DNA of 64,000 nt from positions 2,606,501-2,670,500 of the forward strand of contig NZ_CP159402.1 of the NCBI RefSeq assembly GCF_040500525.1. The letters are read 5' to 3'. The notes beneath the pieces were generated by a model. That model was not told where the DNA came from. It saw only the letters and a program-made list of their open reading frames with translations, and made no database searches. Each line of letters begins with the position of its first letter. The first letter of the stretch is position 1. This DNA is from Azospirillum formosense. Lineage in GTDB: Bacteria; Pseudomonadota; Alphaproteobacteria; Azospirillales; Azospirillaceae. A program made the translations under genes and the position numbers. Positions 7,227 to 15,337 of this stretch are shown here, in pieces.

Positions 7227-8443
7227 AAGCTCCCTTTCCGCGCGGCGCGCCGGACCACCCCGTCCAGAACCTCGACCGCGTTGCTCAGATCATGCTCCGC
7301 CGCGGCGATGCGGCGCGCGGCCTCGCCGAAGCGGCGGCGTTTCCCCGGGTCGTCGAGCAGCGCCCGAACGGCGGTGCCGAAGGCTTCCGCGTCGCCCACC
7401 GGCGGCAGCAGCCCGGTCACCCCGTCGCGCACGACGTCCGGAACGCCCCCGGTCCGCCCCGCCACGACCGGCAGCCCGGCGGCCTGGGCCTCCAGCAAGG
7501 CCATGCCGTAGGCCTCGTTCACCGCCGGCCAGACCATCAGGTCGGCGGCGGCGTAGAGGGCGGCGAGGTCGGAAGAGCCTTGCTGACCAAGGATCAACAC
7601 TCCCTCCCCCGCCCAGCGGGGGAGGGTCGGGGTGGGGGCAGGTGCGCCACCCCTGAACAGCGCCTCGATCCGGGGACGGGCGGGGCCGTCGCCGGCGATC
7701 AGCAGATGCGGACCGCTTGCCCCCACCCTGGCCCTCCCCCGCTCCGCAGGGGAAGGAGAAAGGGCTTCGCAGGGAAAGAGAGCTTCGGCCAGGATTTCGT
7801 AGGAACGTTCCTTGTCGCCGCCGCGCATCATGCCGACCGCCAGCAGCCAGGGAACATCCGGGTTCAGGCCGTAACGCTCCGCCAGCGCCGCCCGGTGCCG
7901 GGTGCGCTCCGCGGCGGCGTCCGCAAAGGGGCGCGTGTCGAGGAAGGGCCGCAGCCGCACCAGCCGGTCCGGCGACCGCAGCAGCGGCAGCACCCCTTCG
8001 GCGTCGTGGCCGGCGAGGTTGACGACGGCCGCCGCCTGCCGGATCGCCGCCTCGGCGGCGCGGTGGCCGGCGGCGAAGGGGCCGGTGGCCCGCTTCCCCG
8101 CGAAGGACGCCTCCGCCACCACATAGGGGATGTCGAAACGGCGGCAGACCGCCGGGCCGATCCAGTCCGGCGCCTTGTGGTACAGGTGGTAGGTGAACCA
8201 GAGGTCCGGCGGGTCGTCCCGCCAGCGCGCCGTCAGGCGGTCGGCGCAGCGCGCCCCCAGCGCCGCCAGGCGCTCCGCCCGGCCCGGACGGCGCCCGTCG
8301 TCCCAGCTGCGCAAGGTGCAGGCCAGGGTCACCGCGTGCCCGGCCCCCTCCAGGGCGGCCATCAAAAGCCGGGCCATGCGCCGGTCGCCCGAGGGCACCG
8401 GATGGGTCGGGGATTTCAGCGGGGCGTAGAAGGCGATGCGCAT
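7223..8443 (-). CDS. Glycosyltransferase family 4 protein carrying two translated palindromic repeats
   Basis: A GT-B glycosyltransferase of 406 residues from the ATG at 8443 (MRIAFYAPLKSP); the open frame continues upstream without family match. The C-terminal donor-binding half shows HLLIAGDGPARPRIEALF, LGQQGSSDLAALYAAADLMVWPAVNEAYGMALLEAQAAGLPVVAG and the E-x7-E signature region. On each side of the IAGDGP strand sits an unusual Pro/Arg/Gly-rich insert (ALSPSPAERGRARVG and APTPTLPRWAGEG). Both come from GC-rich palindromic repeats at 7601-7644 and about 7719-7769, inserted in frame as an inverted pair. Acceptor and donor sugars are unknown. Confidence 0.85.
   Translation of the reverse strand: MRIAFYAPLKSPTHPVPSGDRRMARLLMAALEGAGHAVTLACTLRSWDDGRRPGRAERLAALGARCADRLTARWRDDPPDLWFTYHLYHKAPDWIGPAVCRRFDIPYVVAEASFAGKRATGPFAAGHRAAEAAIRQAAAVVNLAGHDAEGVLPLLRSPDRLVRLRPFLDTRPFADAAAERTRHRAALAERYGLNPDVPWLLAVGMMRGGDKERSYEILAEALFPCEALSPSPAERGRARVGASGPHLLIAGDGPARPRIEALFRGGAPAPTPTLPRWAGEGVLILGQQGSSDLAALYAAADLMVWPAVNEAYGMALLEAQAAGLPVVAGRTGGVPDVVRDGVTGLLPPVGDAEAFGTAVRALLDDPGKRRRFGEAARRIAAAEHDLSNAVEVLDGVVRRAARKGSL
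7601..7644. repeat. GC-rich palindromic repeat inside a glycosyltransferase gene (copy 1)
   Basis: Bases 7602-7612 and 7616-7626 form a perfect 11-bp stem, followed by a G-rich tail to about 7640. The segment GCGGGGGAGGG...GGGGTGGGGGCA is nearly the reverse complement of copy 2 at 7719-7769. It is translated in frame as part of the insert APTPTLPRWAGEG. Confidence 0.7.
7719..7769. repeat. GC-rich palindromic repeat inside a glycosyltransferase gene (copy 2)
   Basis: The segment TGCCCCCACCCTGGCCCTCC, followed by CCCGC, is the near-exact inverse complement of copy 1. Its hairpin arm continues as GCAGGGGAAGGAG. It encodes the insert SPSPAERGRARVGAS upstream of the conserved IAGDGP strand. The two copies lie about 75 bases apart. 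Confidence 0.65.
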
Positions 8444-8474
8444 CGCGGCCCCGGCATGGTGAGGACAGGAGGGC

Positions 8475-9455
8475 TCAGAACGGGGTCGGTTCCAGCGCGC
8501 AGACGACCCGGTTCCGTCCGGCGGCCTTGGCGCGGTACAGCGCCTCGTCCGCGCTGGACAGCATGGCATCCACGCCGCGCGTTCCCGCCGCGCAGCAGGC
8601 GACGCCGATCGACACGGTGAAGCGCACCGCTTCGTCCCCCGACGGCACCGCCAGCTCCGCCGTGCGGCGCCGGATGCGCTCCGCCACCATGCGCGCCCCG
8701 GCGACGTCGGTCTCCGGCAGCAGGATGGCGAACTCCTCGCCGCCGGTGCGGCCGAGCAGGTCGTTCTCCCGCAACAGGGCGCGGCAGGCGGCGGTGAAGG
8801 CGCGCAGCGCCTCGTCCCCGACGGCGTGGCCGTGGGTGTCGTTGATGCTCTTGAAATGGTCGAGGTCGAGCATCAGCAGCGTGACCGGCCGGCCATGGCG
8901 GCGGGCGCGGGCCAGCTCCTGCTCCGCCGCCTCGACGAAGTGGCGGCGGTTGGACACGCCGGTCAGCGGGTCGGTGATCGAAAGCCGGCGCAGCCGCTCC
9001 TCCGACTCCTTCAGCGCCGTCACGTCGTTGATCAGGACGTAGATGACCGGCAGCCCGTCCCACGGCAGGGGCGACATGCTGACCTGGACGCAGGTCCGCT
9101 CCCCGTCGGTGGACACCATCACCCCGTCCTGCGACCGCACCAGCTCGCGCTTGCGCAGGCAGCGCAGGAAGGCGTCCCGCTGGTCGTCGATGCCCGATTC
9201 CTCGACGAAGTCCAGGAAATGGCGCCCGACCAGGGCGTCGCCGCTCTGGCCCAGGATGCGCGCGGCCTCCTGGTTGGCGAAGACGATGCCCATTTCCTGA
9301 TGGATCAGCAGACCGGCGGGCAGCAGGTCGAGCATGTCGCCCAGCTTGCTGCGCGTCAGCGACAACTCGTGGCTGGTCGCCACGGCGTCCCTGTCGTCGT
9401 CGAAGTCGATAAAGGAAAGGGTGTCCGGTTCGGAAGAGGCGTACAGACTCGACAT
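8475..9455 (-). CDS. Diguanylate cyclase with N-terminal PAS domain
   Basis: Predicted soluble sensor-enzyme that makes c-di-GMP. After a short acidic leader comes a PAS domain (LDLLPAGLLIHQEMGIVFANQEAARILG to about residue 150, ending VLINDVTALKESEERLRRL), then a complete GGDEF domain. It holds DPLTGVSNRRHF, DLDHFKSINDTHGHAVGDEAL and the active-site motif GGEEF. RENDLLGRT places an RxxD inhibitory site exactly five residues before GGEEF, so product inhibition is expected. The ATG at 9455 is preferred to an upstream TTG at 9476. It lies among glycan genes, which fits c-di-GMP control of a surface polysaccharide. Confidence 0.92.
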   Translation of the reverse strand: MSSLYASSEPDTLSFIDFDDDRDAVATSHELSLTRSKLGDMLDLLPAGLLIHQEMGIVFANQEAARILGQSGDALVGRHFLDFVEESGIDDQRDAFLRCLRKRELVRSQDGVMVSTDGERTCVQVSMSPLPWDGLPVIYVLINDVTALKESEERLRRLSITDPLTGVSNRRHFVEAAEQELARARRHGRPVTLLMLDLDHFKSINDTHGHAVGDEALRAFTAACRALLRENDLLGRTGGEEFAILLPETDVAGARMVAERIRRRTAELAVPSGDEAVRFTVSIGVACCAAGTRGVDAMLSSADEALYRAKAAGRNRVVCALEPTPF

Positions 9456-9496
9456 GACGTCGCAAGGGTGGAGCAAAGCCGCACTCTATCCCGTTG

Positions 9497-10771
9497 TCAG
9501 CCGCCGTGCAATGCACAGCATCCTCCGAAGGGTGGAAGAGCGGAACTGCTATTTTTGATTGTGAAACGATCGTGCAGCCGGTCGATGCCCGCGTCGCTGC
9601 CGAAGTCGCCGCGCACCCGCGCGGCTCCCGCCACGGCCAGCGCCGAGCGGCGGGCCGGATCACGGAGCAGCGACTCGAGCGCGCCGGCCAGCGCCCCCGG
9701 GTCCTCCGGTTCGACCAGCGTGCCGGTGACCCCATCCTCGATCAGTTCGGCGACCGCGGCGGCGCGGGTGGACAGGCAGGACAGCCCCTGGCTCTGCGCC
9801 TCCATCAGCACGTTGGGCAGGCCGTCGCGGTCGCCGTCGCGCGCGGTGCGGCAGGGCAGGACAAACAGGTCGGCGCGGCGGTACTGGGCGATCACCGCGT
9901 CCTGGGCCTTCGCCCCCAGCCACTCGATCCGCCCGTCCAGACCCAGCGCCGCCGCCTGCGCCTTCAGCGCGGGCAGCCGGTCGCCGCCGCCGATGTGGGT
10001 CCAGCGCCAGTGCAGCCCGGCGGGCAGGCGGGCCAGCGCGTCGAGCAGCAGGTCGAAGCCCTTCTTCTCCACCGCCCGTCCGACCGACAGCAGCCGCACC
10101 GGGTCGGCCGGGTCGGCGCCGTCGCGCGCCGGGCGCGCGTCCGGCGGAGCGGGAAAGCGGCTGAAGTCCAGCCCGTGGTAGAGCAGCTCCACCCGCTCCG
10201 GCCGCGGCGCCAGTTCGCGCAGGCGGGCGAGGCCGAGCGCGGTGCAGGTCACCCCCCAGCGCGCCTCGGCCAGCTTGTCCCGCAGCTCCCAGTCGGGCGA
10301 GGTCCAGATGTCCTTGGCGTGGGCGGAAAAGCTCCAGGGCAGGCCGGTCAGCAGCGCTGTGTAGCGGGCGACGCTGGCCGGGGTGTGCAGGAAATGGGTG
10401 TGCAGCCAGGTGACGTCCGCCGGCAGCTCCGCCGCCAGCACGCAGGCCTGGCCGAAGCGGCGCACGCGGTTGCGGCCGGGGTCGCGCCGCAGGTCGGCCA
10501 GCCAGGCGGCCCGCGCCGCCGCCCAGCCGGGGCGGCGCCGCGCCGCGGCGAGCGCGCGCAGCACGCGGCCGGGAGCGTCGTGCAGATATTCGGGCAGGTA
10601 GGTCACCGGGGCGGCGACGCGGCGGTTCAGCTCGTGCACCGCCTTGTCGGTCGGTTGACGCAGGCTGACGATCAGTTGACGCAACCCCCGCCGCTCCAGC
10701 CCCAGGATCTCCTGCGCGATGAAGGTCTCCGACAGGCGGGGCCAGCCCTTGACGATGACGGCGACGGTCAC
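9497..10771 (-). CDS. Glycosyltransferase family 4 protein
   Basis: A GT-B glycosyltransferase of 424 residues from the GTG at 10771. It begins TVAVIVKGWPRLSETFIAQEIL, typical of colanic-acid/EPS-type transferases (WcaL/AmsK-like). The donor-binding half contains RLLSVGRAVEKKGFDLLLDALARL, HIGGGDRLPAL, FVLPCRTARDGDRDGLPNVLMEAQSQGL and VEPEDPGALA. The start shares GTGA with the stop of the upstream gene (4-base overlap), so it is translated after the COG4671-type protein. Likely role: adding a sugar to an exported glycan; the linkage is unknown. Confidence 0.88.
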   Translation of the reverse strand: MTVAVIVKGWPRLSETFIAQEILGLERRGLRQLIVSLRQPTDKAVHELNRRVAAPVTYLPEYLHDAPGRVLRALAAARRRPGWAAARAAWLADLRRDPGRNRVRRFGQACVLAAELPADVTWLHTHFLHTPASVARYTALLTGLPWSFSAHAKDIWTSPDWELRDKLAEARWGVTCTALGLARLRELAPRPERVELLYHGLDFSRFPAPPDARPARDGADPADPVRLLSVGRAVEKKGFDLLLDALARLPAGLHWRWTHIGGGDRLPALKAQAAALGLDGRIEWLGAKAQDAVIAQYRRADLFVLPCRTARDGDRDGLPNVLMEAQSQGLSCLSTRAAAVAELIEDGVTGTLVEPEDPGALAGALESLLRDPARRSALAVAGAARVRGDFGSDAGIDRLHDRFTIKNSSSALPPFGGCCALHGG

Positions 10772-12000
10772 GCGGCGTCCCCGGCGGCCATCTTGTGCTC
10801 CGGAGCGCAGGGTGCGGAGGAAAGCGCCGGAAGGTAGCGGGCCGACAGGCGGTTGACGCTCTCCAGCCCGCCGAGCAGTCCCGGCACCACGACCGAGGAG
10901 GGCGGCGCCTGCCAGGGCAGCCGGCGCAGCGCCGCCGCCATCGCCGCGGCGTCGCGCACCCCGTCGTCCATCAGGACCGAGACCAGCCCCAGCTCCTGCG
11001 CGCGGGCGGCGCGGATGGTCTGCTCGCGCCGCGGCACCTCGCGCGGGACGATCAGCGTCTTCTTGTCGAAGGACAGGATCTCGCAGAAGGTGTTGTAGCC
11101 GCCCATGGCGACCACCCCGACCGCCCCCTGCATCAGCCGCTCGATCCGCGCCTCGAAGGCGGTAGCCTCGACGTTGGGCAGGGCGTCCGCCCGGGCCAGG
11201 AACTCCGCCTGGAGGTCCGGCTGCATGAAGGGGCCGAACACCAGCACCGCGCGGTAGGGGATGCCGGGATCGCTCTCGTAGGCGCGCAGCACCCAGTCGA
11301 CCAGCGCCTCGCCGTCGCCGCCGCCGCCGGGGGTGACCAGGATGTAGGGCTCGTCCGGCAGGCCGGGGCCGTGCGGCAGCGCCGGGGGCACGGTGCGGTG
11401 CAGATAGCCGGTGTAGACCATCTTGTCGCGCACCGACTGCGGGACCTCGATCCCCTCCAGCGGGTCGCAGATCTGCGGCAGGCCGTAGGCCCAGATTTCG
11501 TCGTAGAGGTTTTCCAGCGCCGGCAGGACCTTCTTGCGCTCCCACTCCGGGGCGAGCAGGGCCGGCTCGTCCATCACGTCGCGCAGGCCGAGCACCAGCG
11601 GCACGCCGCGGCCCTTCAGAAGCTCCAGCGTCTCCCGCACCTCGCCGCGCAGGCCGAGCGGCTCCTTGTCCACGATGAACAGGTCGGGCTGGTAGACCTC
11701 CGCGGTGTGGCGGATCAGCGAGGCCCGCATGGACAGGATCTCGTCGATGTCCAGATGCAGGTTCAGCGCCGTGTATTCGCCGTTGCGCAGCTTGATGACG
11801 CCGGGGATGCGCACGAAGTCCACCCGCGTGCGGAAGTCGAAGCTGCCGACGATCGGCGAGCCGGACAGGATCAGCACGGACAGGTTGCTGTAGCGCTCCA
11901 CCAGCGCATGCGCGATGGCCCGGCAGCGGCGGAGATGGCCGAGGCCGAACGTGTCATGGCTGTAGATGAGCACGCGGCCCGAGGTCGGACGTTCGCTCAT
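10768..12000 (-). CDS. COG4671-type predicted glycosyltransferase (MurG-like fold)
   Basis: A 410-residue protein starting MSERPTSGRVLIYSHDTFGLGHLRRCRAIAHAL, the GxGHxxR motif of this group. The C-terminal half has YILVTPGGGGDGEALVDWVL and VVAMGGYNTFCEILSFDKKTLIVPREVPRREQ, the MurG-like donor-binding signature. The family is a predicted glycosyltransferase of unknown product. A second, shorter relative lies at 15338-16507, beyond the ABC exporter. It heads a leftward operon with the GT4 gene and is divergent from the exporter, separated by 193 bases. Confidence 0.82.
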   Translation of the reverse strand: MSERPTSGRVLIYSHDTFGLGHLRRCRAIAHALVERYSNLSVLILSGSPIVGSFDFRTRVDFVRIPGVIKLRNGEYTALNLHLDIDEILSMRASLIRHTAEVYQPDLFIVDKEPLGLRGEVRETLELLKGRGVPLVLGLRDVMDEPALLAPEWERKKVLPALENLYDEIWAYGLPQICDPLEGIEVPQSVRDKMVYTGYLHRTVPPALPHGPGLPDEPYILVTPGGGGDGEALVDWVLRAYESDPGIPYRAVLVFGPFMQPDLQAEFLARADALPNVEATAFEARIERLMQGAVGVVAMGGYNTFCEILSFDKKTLIVPREVPRREQTIRAARAQELGLVSVLMDDGVRDAAAMAAALRRLPWQAPPSSVVVPGLLGGLESVNRLSARYLPALSSAPCAPEHKMAAGDAA

Positions 12001-12193
12001 AGACTTCCTACCTCTCCCGATTGGCCTCTTGTGTCCGGCCGCGGCTTGGCCGATGAACGGGGGTGCGTCGTGCCGCCGCCGGGAAGGCGGCGGGCCGCTC
12101 GCGGGCTCACCATATCCTCAGCGGCCAAGCGGCAGAGGGGGTAAGGTGTCTGCCTGCTCCCGGCACCGGCGTCCCCTTGCGTAGAATGGCGCT

Positions 12194-14833
12194 ATGGAAT
12201 CCAGCATTTTCCGATTCATCCTTCGGCACAGCGTCCGTCAGCAGATCGTGCTGACCCTGATGACTCTGGCGTCCTTCCCCTTCCTCTACGCCTCGCTCGA
12301 CCTTCCGAAGCGGATCGTCAACGAGGCGATTGCCGGAAAGAAGCTGCCTGAGTCCTTCCTCGGATTCCATCTCGATCAGGTGACTTACCTGTTCGTCCTA
12401 TGCGGACTGTTCCTGACTTTGGTGCTGGTCAACGGCGCATTCAAGTATGTCATAAACACCTACAAGGGCCGGCTGGGCGAGCGGATGCTGCGCCGCCTGC
12501 GGTACGAGCTGTATGTCCGCGTCCTGCGCTTCCCCCTGCCCCGCTTCCGCAAGATGTCGTCCGGGGAGATCATCCCCATGATCACGGCGGAGGTGGAACC
12601 TCTGGGTGGCTTCATCGGGGACGCCATCGCCATCCCGGTCTTCCAGGGCGGCACCCTGCTGGTCTACATCGCCTTCATCTTCGTCCAGGACCCGGTGCTG
12701 GGGGCAGCGGCGGTGTCGCTGTACCCGTTTCAAGGCTGGCTCATTCCACGGCTTCAGCGCAAGGTCAATCAACTCGGCAAACAGCGCGTACGTGCCATGC
12801 GCCAGATTGCCGACCGCATCGGCGAGACGGTGTCCGGCATCCAGGAGGTCCACACCCACAACACGGCGTCCTGGCACCTCGCCGACCTCAGCCACCGCCT
12901 GGGCGACGTGTACCGAATCCGTTTCGAGATTTACCAAAGGAAGTTTTTTGTCAAATTCCTGAACAATTTCATAAACCAGCTCACCCCCTTCTTCTTCTAC
13001 TCGATCGGCGGTTACCTGGTGATCCACGGCCAGCTGTCCTTCGGCGCGCTGGTCGCGGTTCTGGCCGCCTACAAGGACCTGGCCGCCCCTTGGAAGGAAC
13101 TCCTCGACTGGTACCAGCAGAAGGAGGACAACCGGATCAAGTACGAGCAGGTGGTGGAGCAGTTCCACGTCCCCGACCTGCTGGCCGAACGCCTGCTGCG
13201 CGAGGAGGAGGACGTCCCGTTCAAGGGCAGCCTGTCCTTCCACAACGTCGGGTTCGGCGAGGATGGCGGCACGCCCATCCTGGAAGGGGTGACCTGCGAC
13301 ATCCCGCTGGACTCCCACACCGCGCTGATCGGCGTCGGCTCCGGGCGGGACGAGCTGGCGCAGCTCGCCGCGCGCGTGCTGCTGCCCTCGTCGGGGCAGA
13401 TCCGGCTGGGCGAGCATGATTATGCGGAACTGCCGGAGAGCGTGACCGGGCGCCGCGCCGCCTATGTCGGAGCCACCCCCTACCTGTTCTCGGCCTCGCT
13501 CTACGACAACCTCGTCTACGGGCTGCGCCACCGGCCGCTGCGCGAGAACGGCGAAAGCGAGGAGGCGGCGGAGCGGCGCAAGAGCCGGATGACCGAGTCG
13601 GTGCTGTCCGGCAACGCCACCGAGGACGTGCACGCCGACTGGATCGACTACGCCGCCGCCGGCTGCGACGGGCCGGAGGACCTGAAGGCCCGCATCCTGC
13701 GCGTGGTGACGATGGTGTCGCTCCAGGACGACGTGTACGGCATGGGCCTCAACCGCACCGTCGATCCGGAGCAGCGCCCCGAGGTGGCCGCCCGCGTGAT
13801 GGAGGCGCGGGAAGCCATGCGCGCCATGATGCTGAACAACCCGGAGCTGGGGCGGCTGGTCGAGCGCTTCGACCCCGACCGCTACGCCGCGAACGCCACG
13901 CTGGCGGAAAATCTGCTGTTCGGAACGCCGGTCGGGCCGATTTTCCAGACTGACGCGCTGGCTTCCAATCCCTATATGCTGCGTGTGCTGGACAAGGTGG
14001 GGCTGACGGACACCATCCTGGAGACCGGCCACAAGGTGGCGGAGACCATGGTCGAGCTGTTCGCCGGCCTGCCGCCCGGCCACGAGTTCTTCGAACGCTT
14101 TTCCTTCATCGGCTTCGCCGAGCTGCCGGAGTACCAGGCCATCCTGGCGCGCACCGCGAAGGAGGGGCTGGGGGCGTTGCGGCCCGAGGAGCGGACGCGG
14201 CTGATGACCCTGCCCTTCAAGCTGATCGGCGCCCGCCATCGTCTGGGCCTGATGACCCCGGACCTGGAGAGGAAGCTGCTGGAGGCGCGCCACCTCTTCG
14301 CCAGCGACCTGCCGGCCGACCTGAAGCACGCCGTCGCCTTCTTCGACCCGGAGGCCTACAACGCGGCGGCCAGCATCCAGGACAACATCCTGTTCGGGAA
14401 GATGGTCTACGGGCAGGCGCAGGTGCAATCCAAGGTGGGCCGCATCGTGGCGGAACTGGTCGACCAGCTTCACCTGCGCGACACCATCGTGGAGGTCGGG
14501 CTGGACCACCCGGTGGGGGTGGCGGGGTCGCGCCTGTCCGCCGCGCAGCGCCAGAAGGCGGCGCTGGCCCGCGCCCTGCTGAAGCGCCCCGACCTGCTGG
14601 TGCTGAGCGAGGCGACCAGCGGCCTGGACACCAGCAGCCAGAGCAAGGTGCATTCCGCGATCCTCGGGGAACGCAAGGGATGTGGTCTTGTGTGGGTTCT
14701 GCAGCGTGCCGGCTTGGCACGGGCGTTCGAGCGAGTCATTGTGATGAAGGACGGTCGAATCGCCGAGCATGGCCGCTTCGACGAGTTGAACAGGCCCGGC
14801 ACGTTGTTGCATGAATTGATAGCCGCCGAATAA
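12194..14833 (+). CDS. ABC exporter-type protein with degenerate nucleotide-binding domain
   Basis: An 879-residue fusion of a type-I exporter membrane domain (about residues 1-330, several hydrophobic segments, IPMITAEVEPLGGF coupling region) and an enlarged nucleotide-binding domain. Nearly every ATPase motif is altered. In the Walker A loop, Lys is Arg385 followed by Asp386. The Q-loop Gln is replaced (YVGATPYLF). The signature reads LSAAQ (781-785). The Walker B Asp is Ser805, and the H-loop His is Gln (VLQRAG). The following Glu806 and the D-loop SGLD remain. About 390 extra residues separate Walker A from the signature and contain repeated ENLLFG/DNILFG segments. It may be a non-hydrolysing or regulatory ABC protein for glycan export. 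The next gene encodes a cyclic-nucleotide-binding protein. Confidence 0.85.
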   Translation: MESSIFRFILRHSVRQQIVLTLMTLASFPFLYASLDLPKRIVNEAIAGKKLPESFLGFHLDQVTYLFVLCGLFLTLVLVNGAFKYVINTYKGRLGERMLRRLRYELYVRVLRFPLPRFRKMSSGEIIPMITAEVEPLGGFIGDAIAIPVFQGGTLLVYIAFIFVQDPVLGAAAVSLYPFQGWLIPRLQRKVNQLGKQRVRAMRQIADRIGETVSGIQEVHTHNTASWHLADLSHRLGDVYRIRFEIYQRKFFVKFLNNFINQLTPFFFYSIGGYLVIHGQLSFGALVAVLAAYKDLAAPWKELLDWYQQKEDNRIKYEQVVEQFHVPDLLAERLLREEEDVPFKGSLSFHNVGFGEDGGTPILEGVTCDIPLDSHTALIGVGSGRDELAQLAARVLLPSSGQIRLGEHDYAELPESVTGRRAAYVGATPYLFSASLYDNLVYGLRHRPLRENGESEEAAERRKSRMTESVLSGNATEDVHADWIDYAAAGCDGPEDLKARILRVVTMVSLQDDVYGMGLNRTVDPEQRPEVAARVMEAREAMRAMMLNNPELGRLVERFDPDRYAANATLAENLLFGTPVGPIFQTDALASNPYMLRVLDKVGLTDTILETGHKVAETMVELFAGLPPGHEFFERFSFIGFAELPEYQAILARTAKEGLGALRPEERTRLMTLPFKLIGARHRLGLMTPDLERKLLEARHLFASDLPADLKHAVAFFDPEAYNAAASIQDNILFGKMVYGQAQVQSKVGRIVAELVDQLHLRDTIVEVGLDHPVGVAGSRLSAAQRQKAALARALLKRPDLLVLSEATSGLDTSSQSKVHSAILGERKGCGLVWVLQRAGLARAFERVIVMKDGRIAEHGRFDELNRPGTLLHELIAAE

Positions 14834-14861
14834 AGCCGGCGGCGTTGAGGAGGCGGACGGC

Positions 14862-15317
14862 ATGAGCATCGCCGAAGAAGTCAATTGCCTGCGCAGGATT
14901 CCCCTGTTCGCCAACATCGACACTTCCAAGCTCAAGCTTCTCGCCTTCACCAGCGAGCGGTTGAGCTTCCGGTCGGGGGACATCCTGTTCGAGCAGGACG
15001 AGATGGGAACCTGCGCCTACATCCTGCTGCGCGGGGAGGCCGAGGTGATCATCACCGGTCCCGGCGGGCCGCTGGCCGTCGCGACGCTGGGGTCCAACGA
15101 GATCGTCGGCGAGATCGCCATCCTGTGCGACGTGCCGCGCACCGCCACCGTGCGCGCCAGCACCGACCTGGAGGCGCTGTGCGTGCCGAAGGACCATTTC
15201 CTTCAGATGATCGCCGACTTCCCGCAGATGGGGCTGGAGATCATGCGCTCGCTCGCCCACCGCCTGGAGCAGACGACCGTGCGCCTGCGCGAGGTCCTGG
15301 CCGCCCAGGCGACCTGA
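14862..15317 (+). CDS. Stand-alone cyclic nucleotide-binding domain protein
   Basis: A 151-residue protein made of a single cNMP-binding beta-barrel. It starts LRRIPLFANIDTSKLKLLAF, continues FRSGDILFEQDEMGTCAYILLRGEAEV, and has the phosphate-binding cassette GEIAILCDVPRTATV with the Glu and Arg that contact cyclic nucleotide. It ends in a C-helix (MGLEIMRSLAHRLEQTTVRLREVL) and lacks the Crp-type helix-turn-helix, so it is not a DNA-binding regulator. It lies 28 bases after the degenerate ABC exporter and 20 bases before the next glycosyltransferase, which suggests it controls the exporter or transferase by binding a nucleotide. Confidence 0.9.
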   Translation: MSIAEEVNCLRRIPLFANIDTSKLKLLAFTSERLSFRSGDILFEQDEMGTCAYILLRGEAEVIITGPGGPLAVATLGSNEIVGEIAILCDVPRTATVRASTDLEALCVPKDHFLQMIADFPQMGLEIMRSLAHRLEQTTVRLREVLAAQAT

Positions 15318-15337
15318 CGCGCCGCGATCGACAGCCC

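Noticed and set aside
12398..14983. 861-codon open frame on the minus strand, antisense to the exporter gene
   Set aside because: It mirrors the codon pattern of the plus-strand gene, has low-complexity His/Gln/Arg/Val-rich translation and no family motif. Long antisense frames are common at this GC content.
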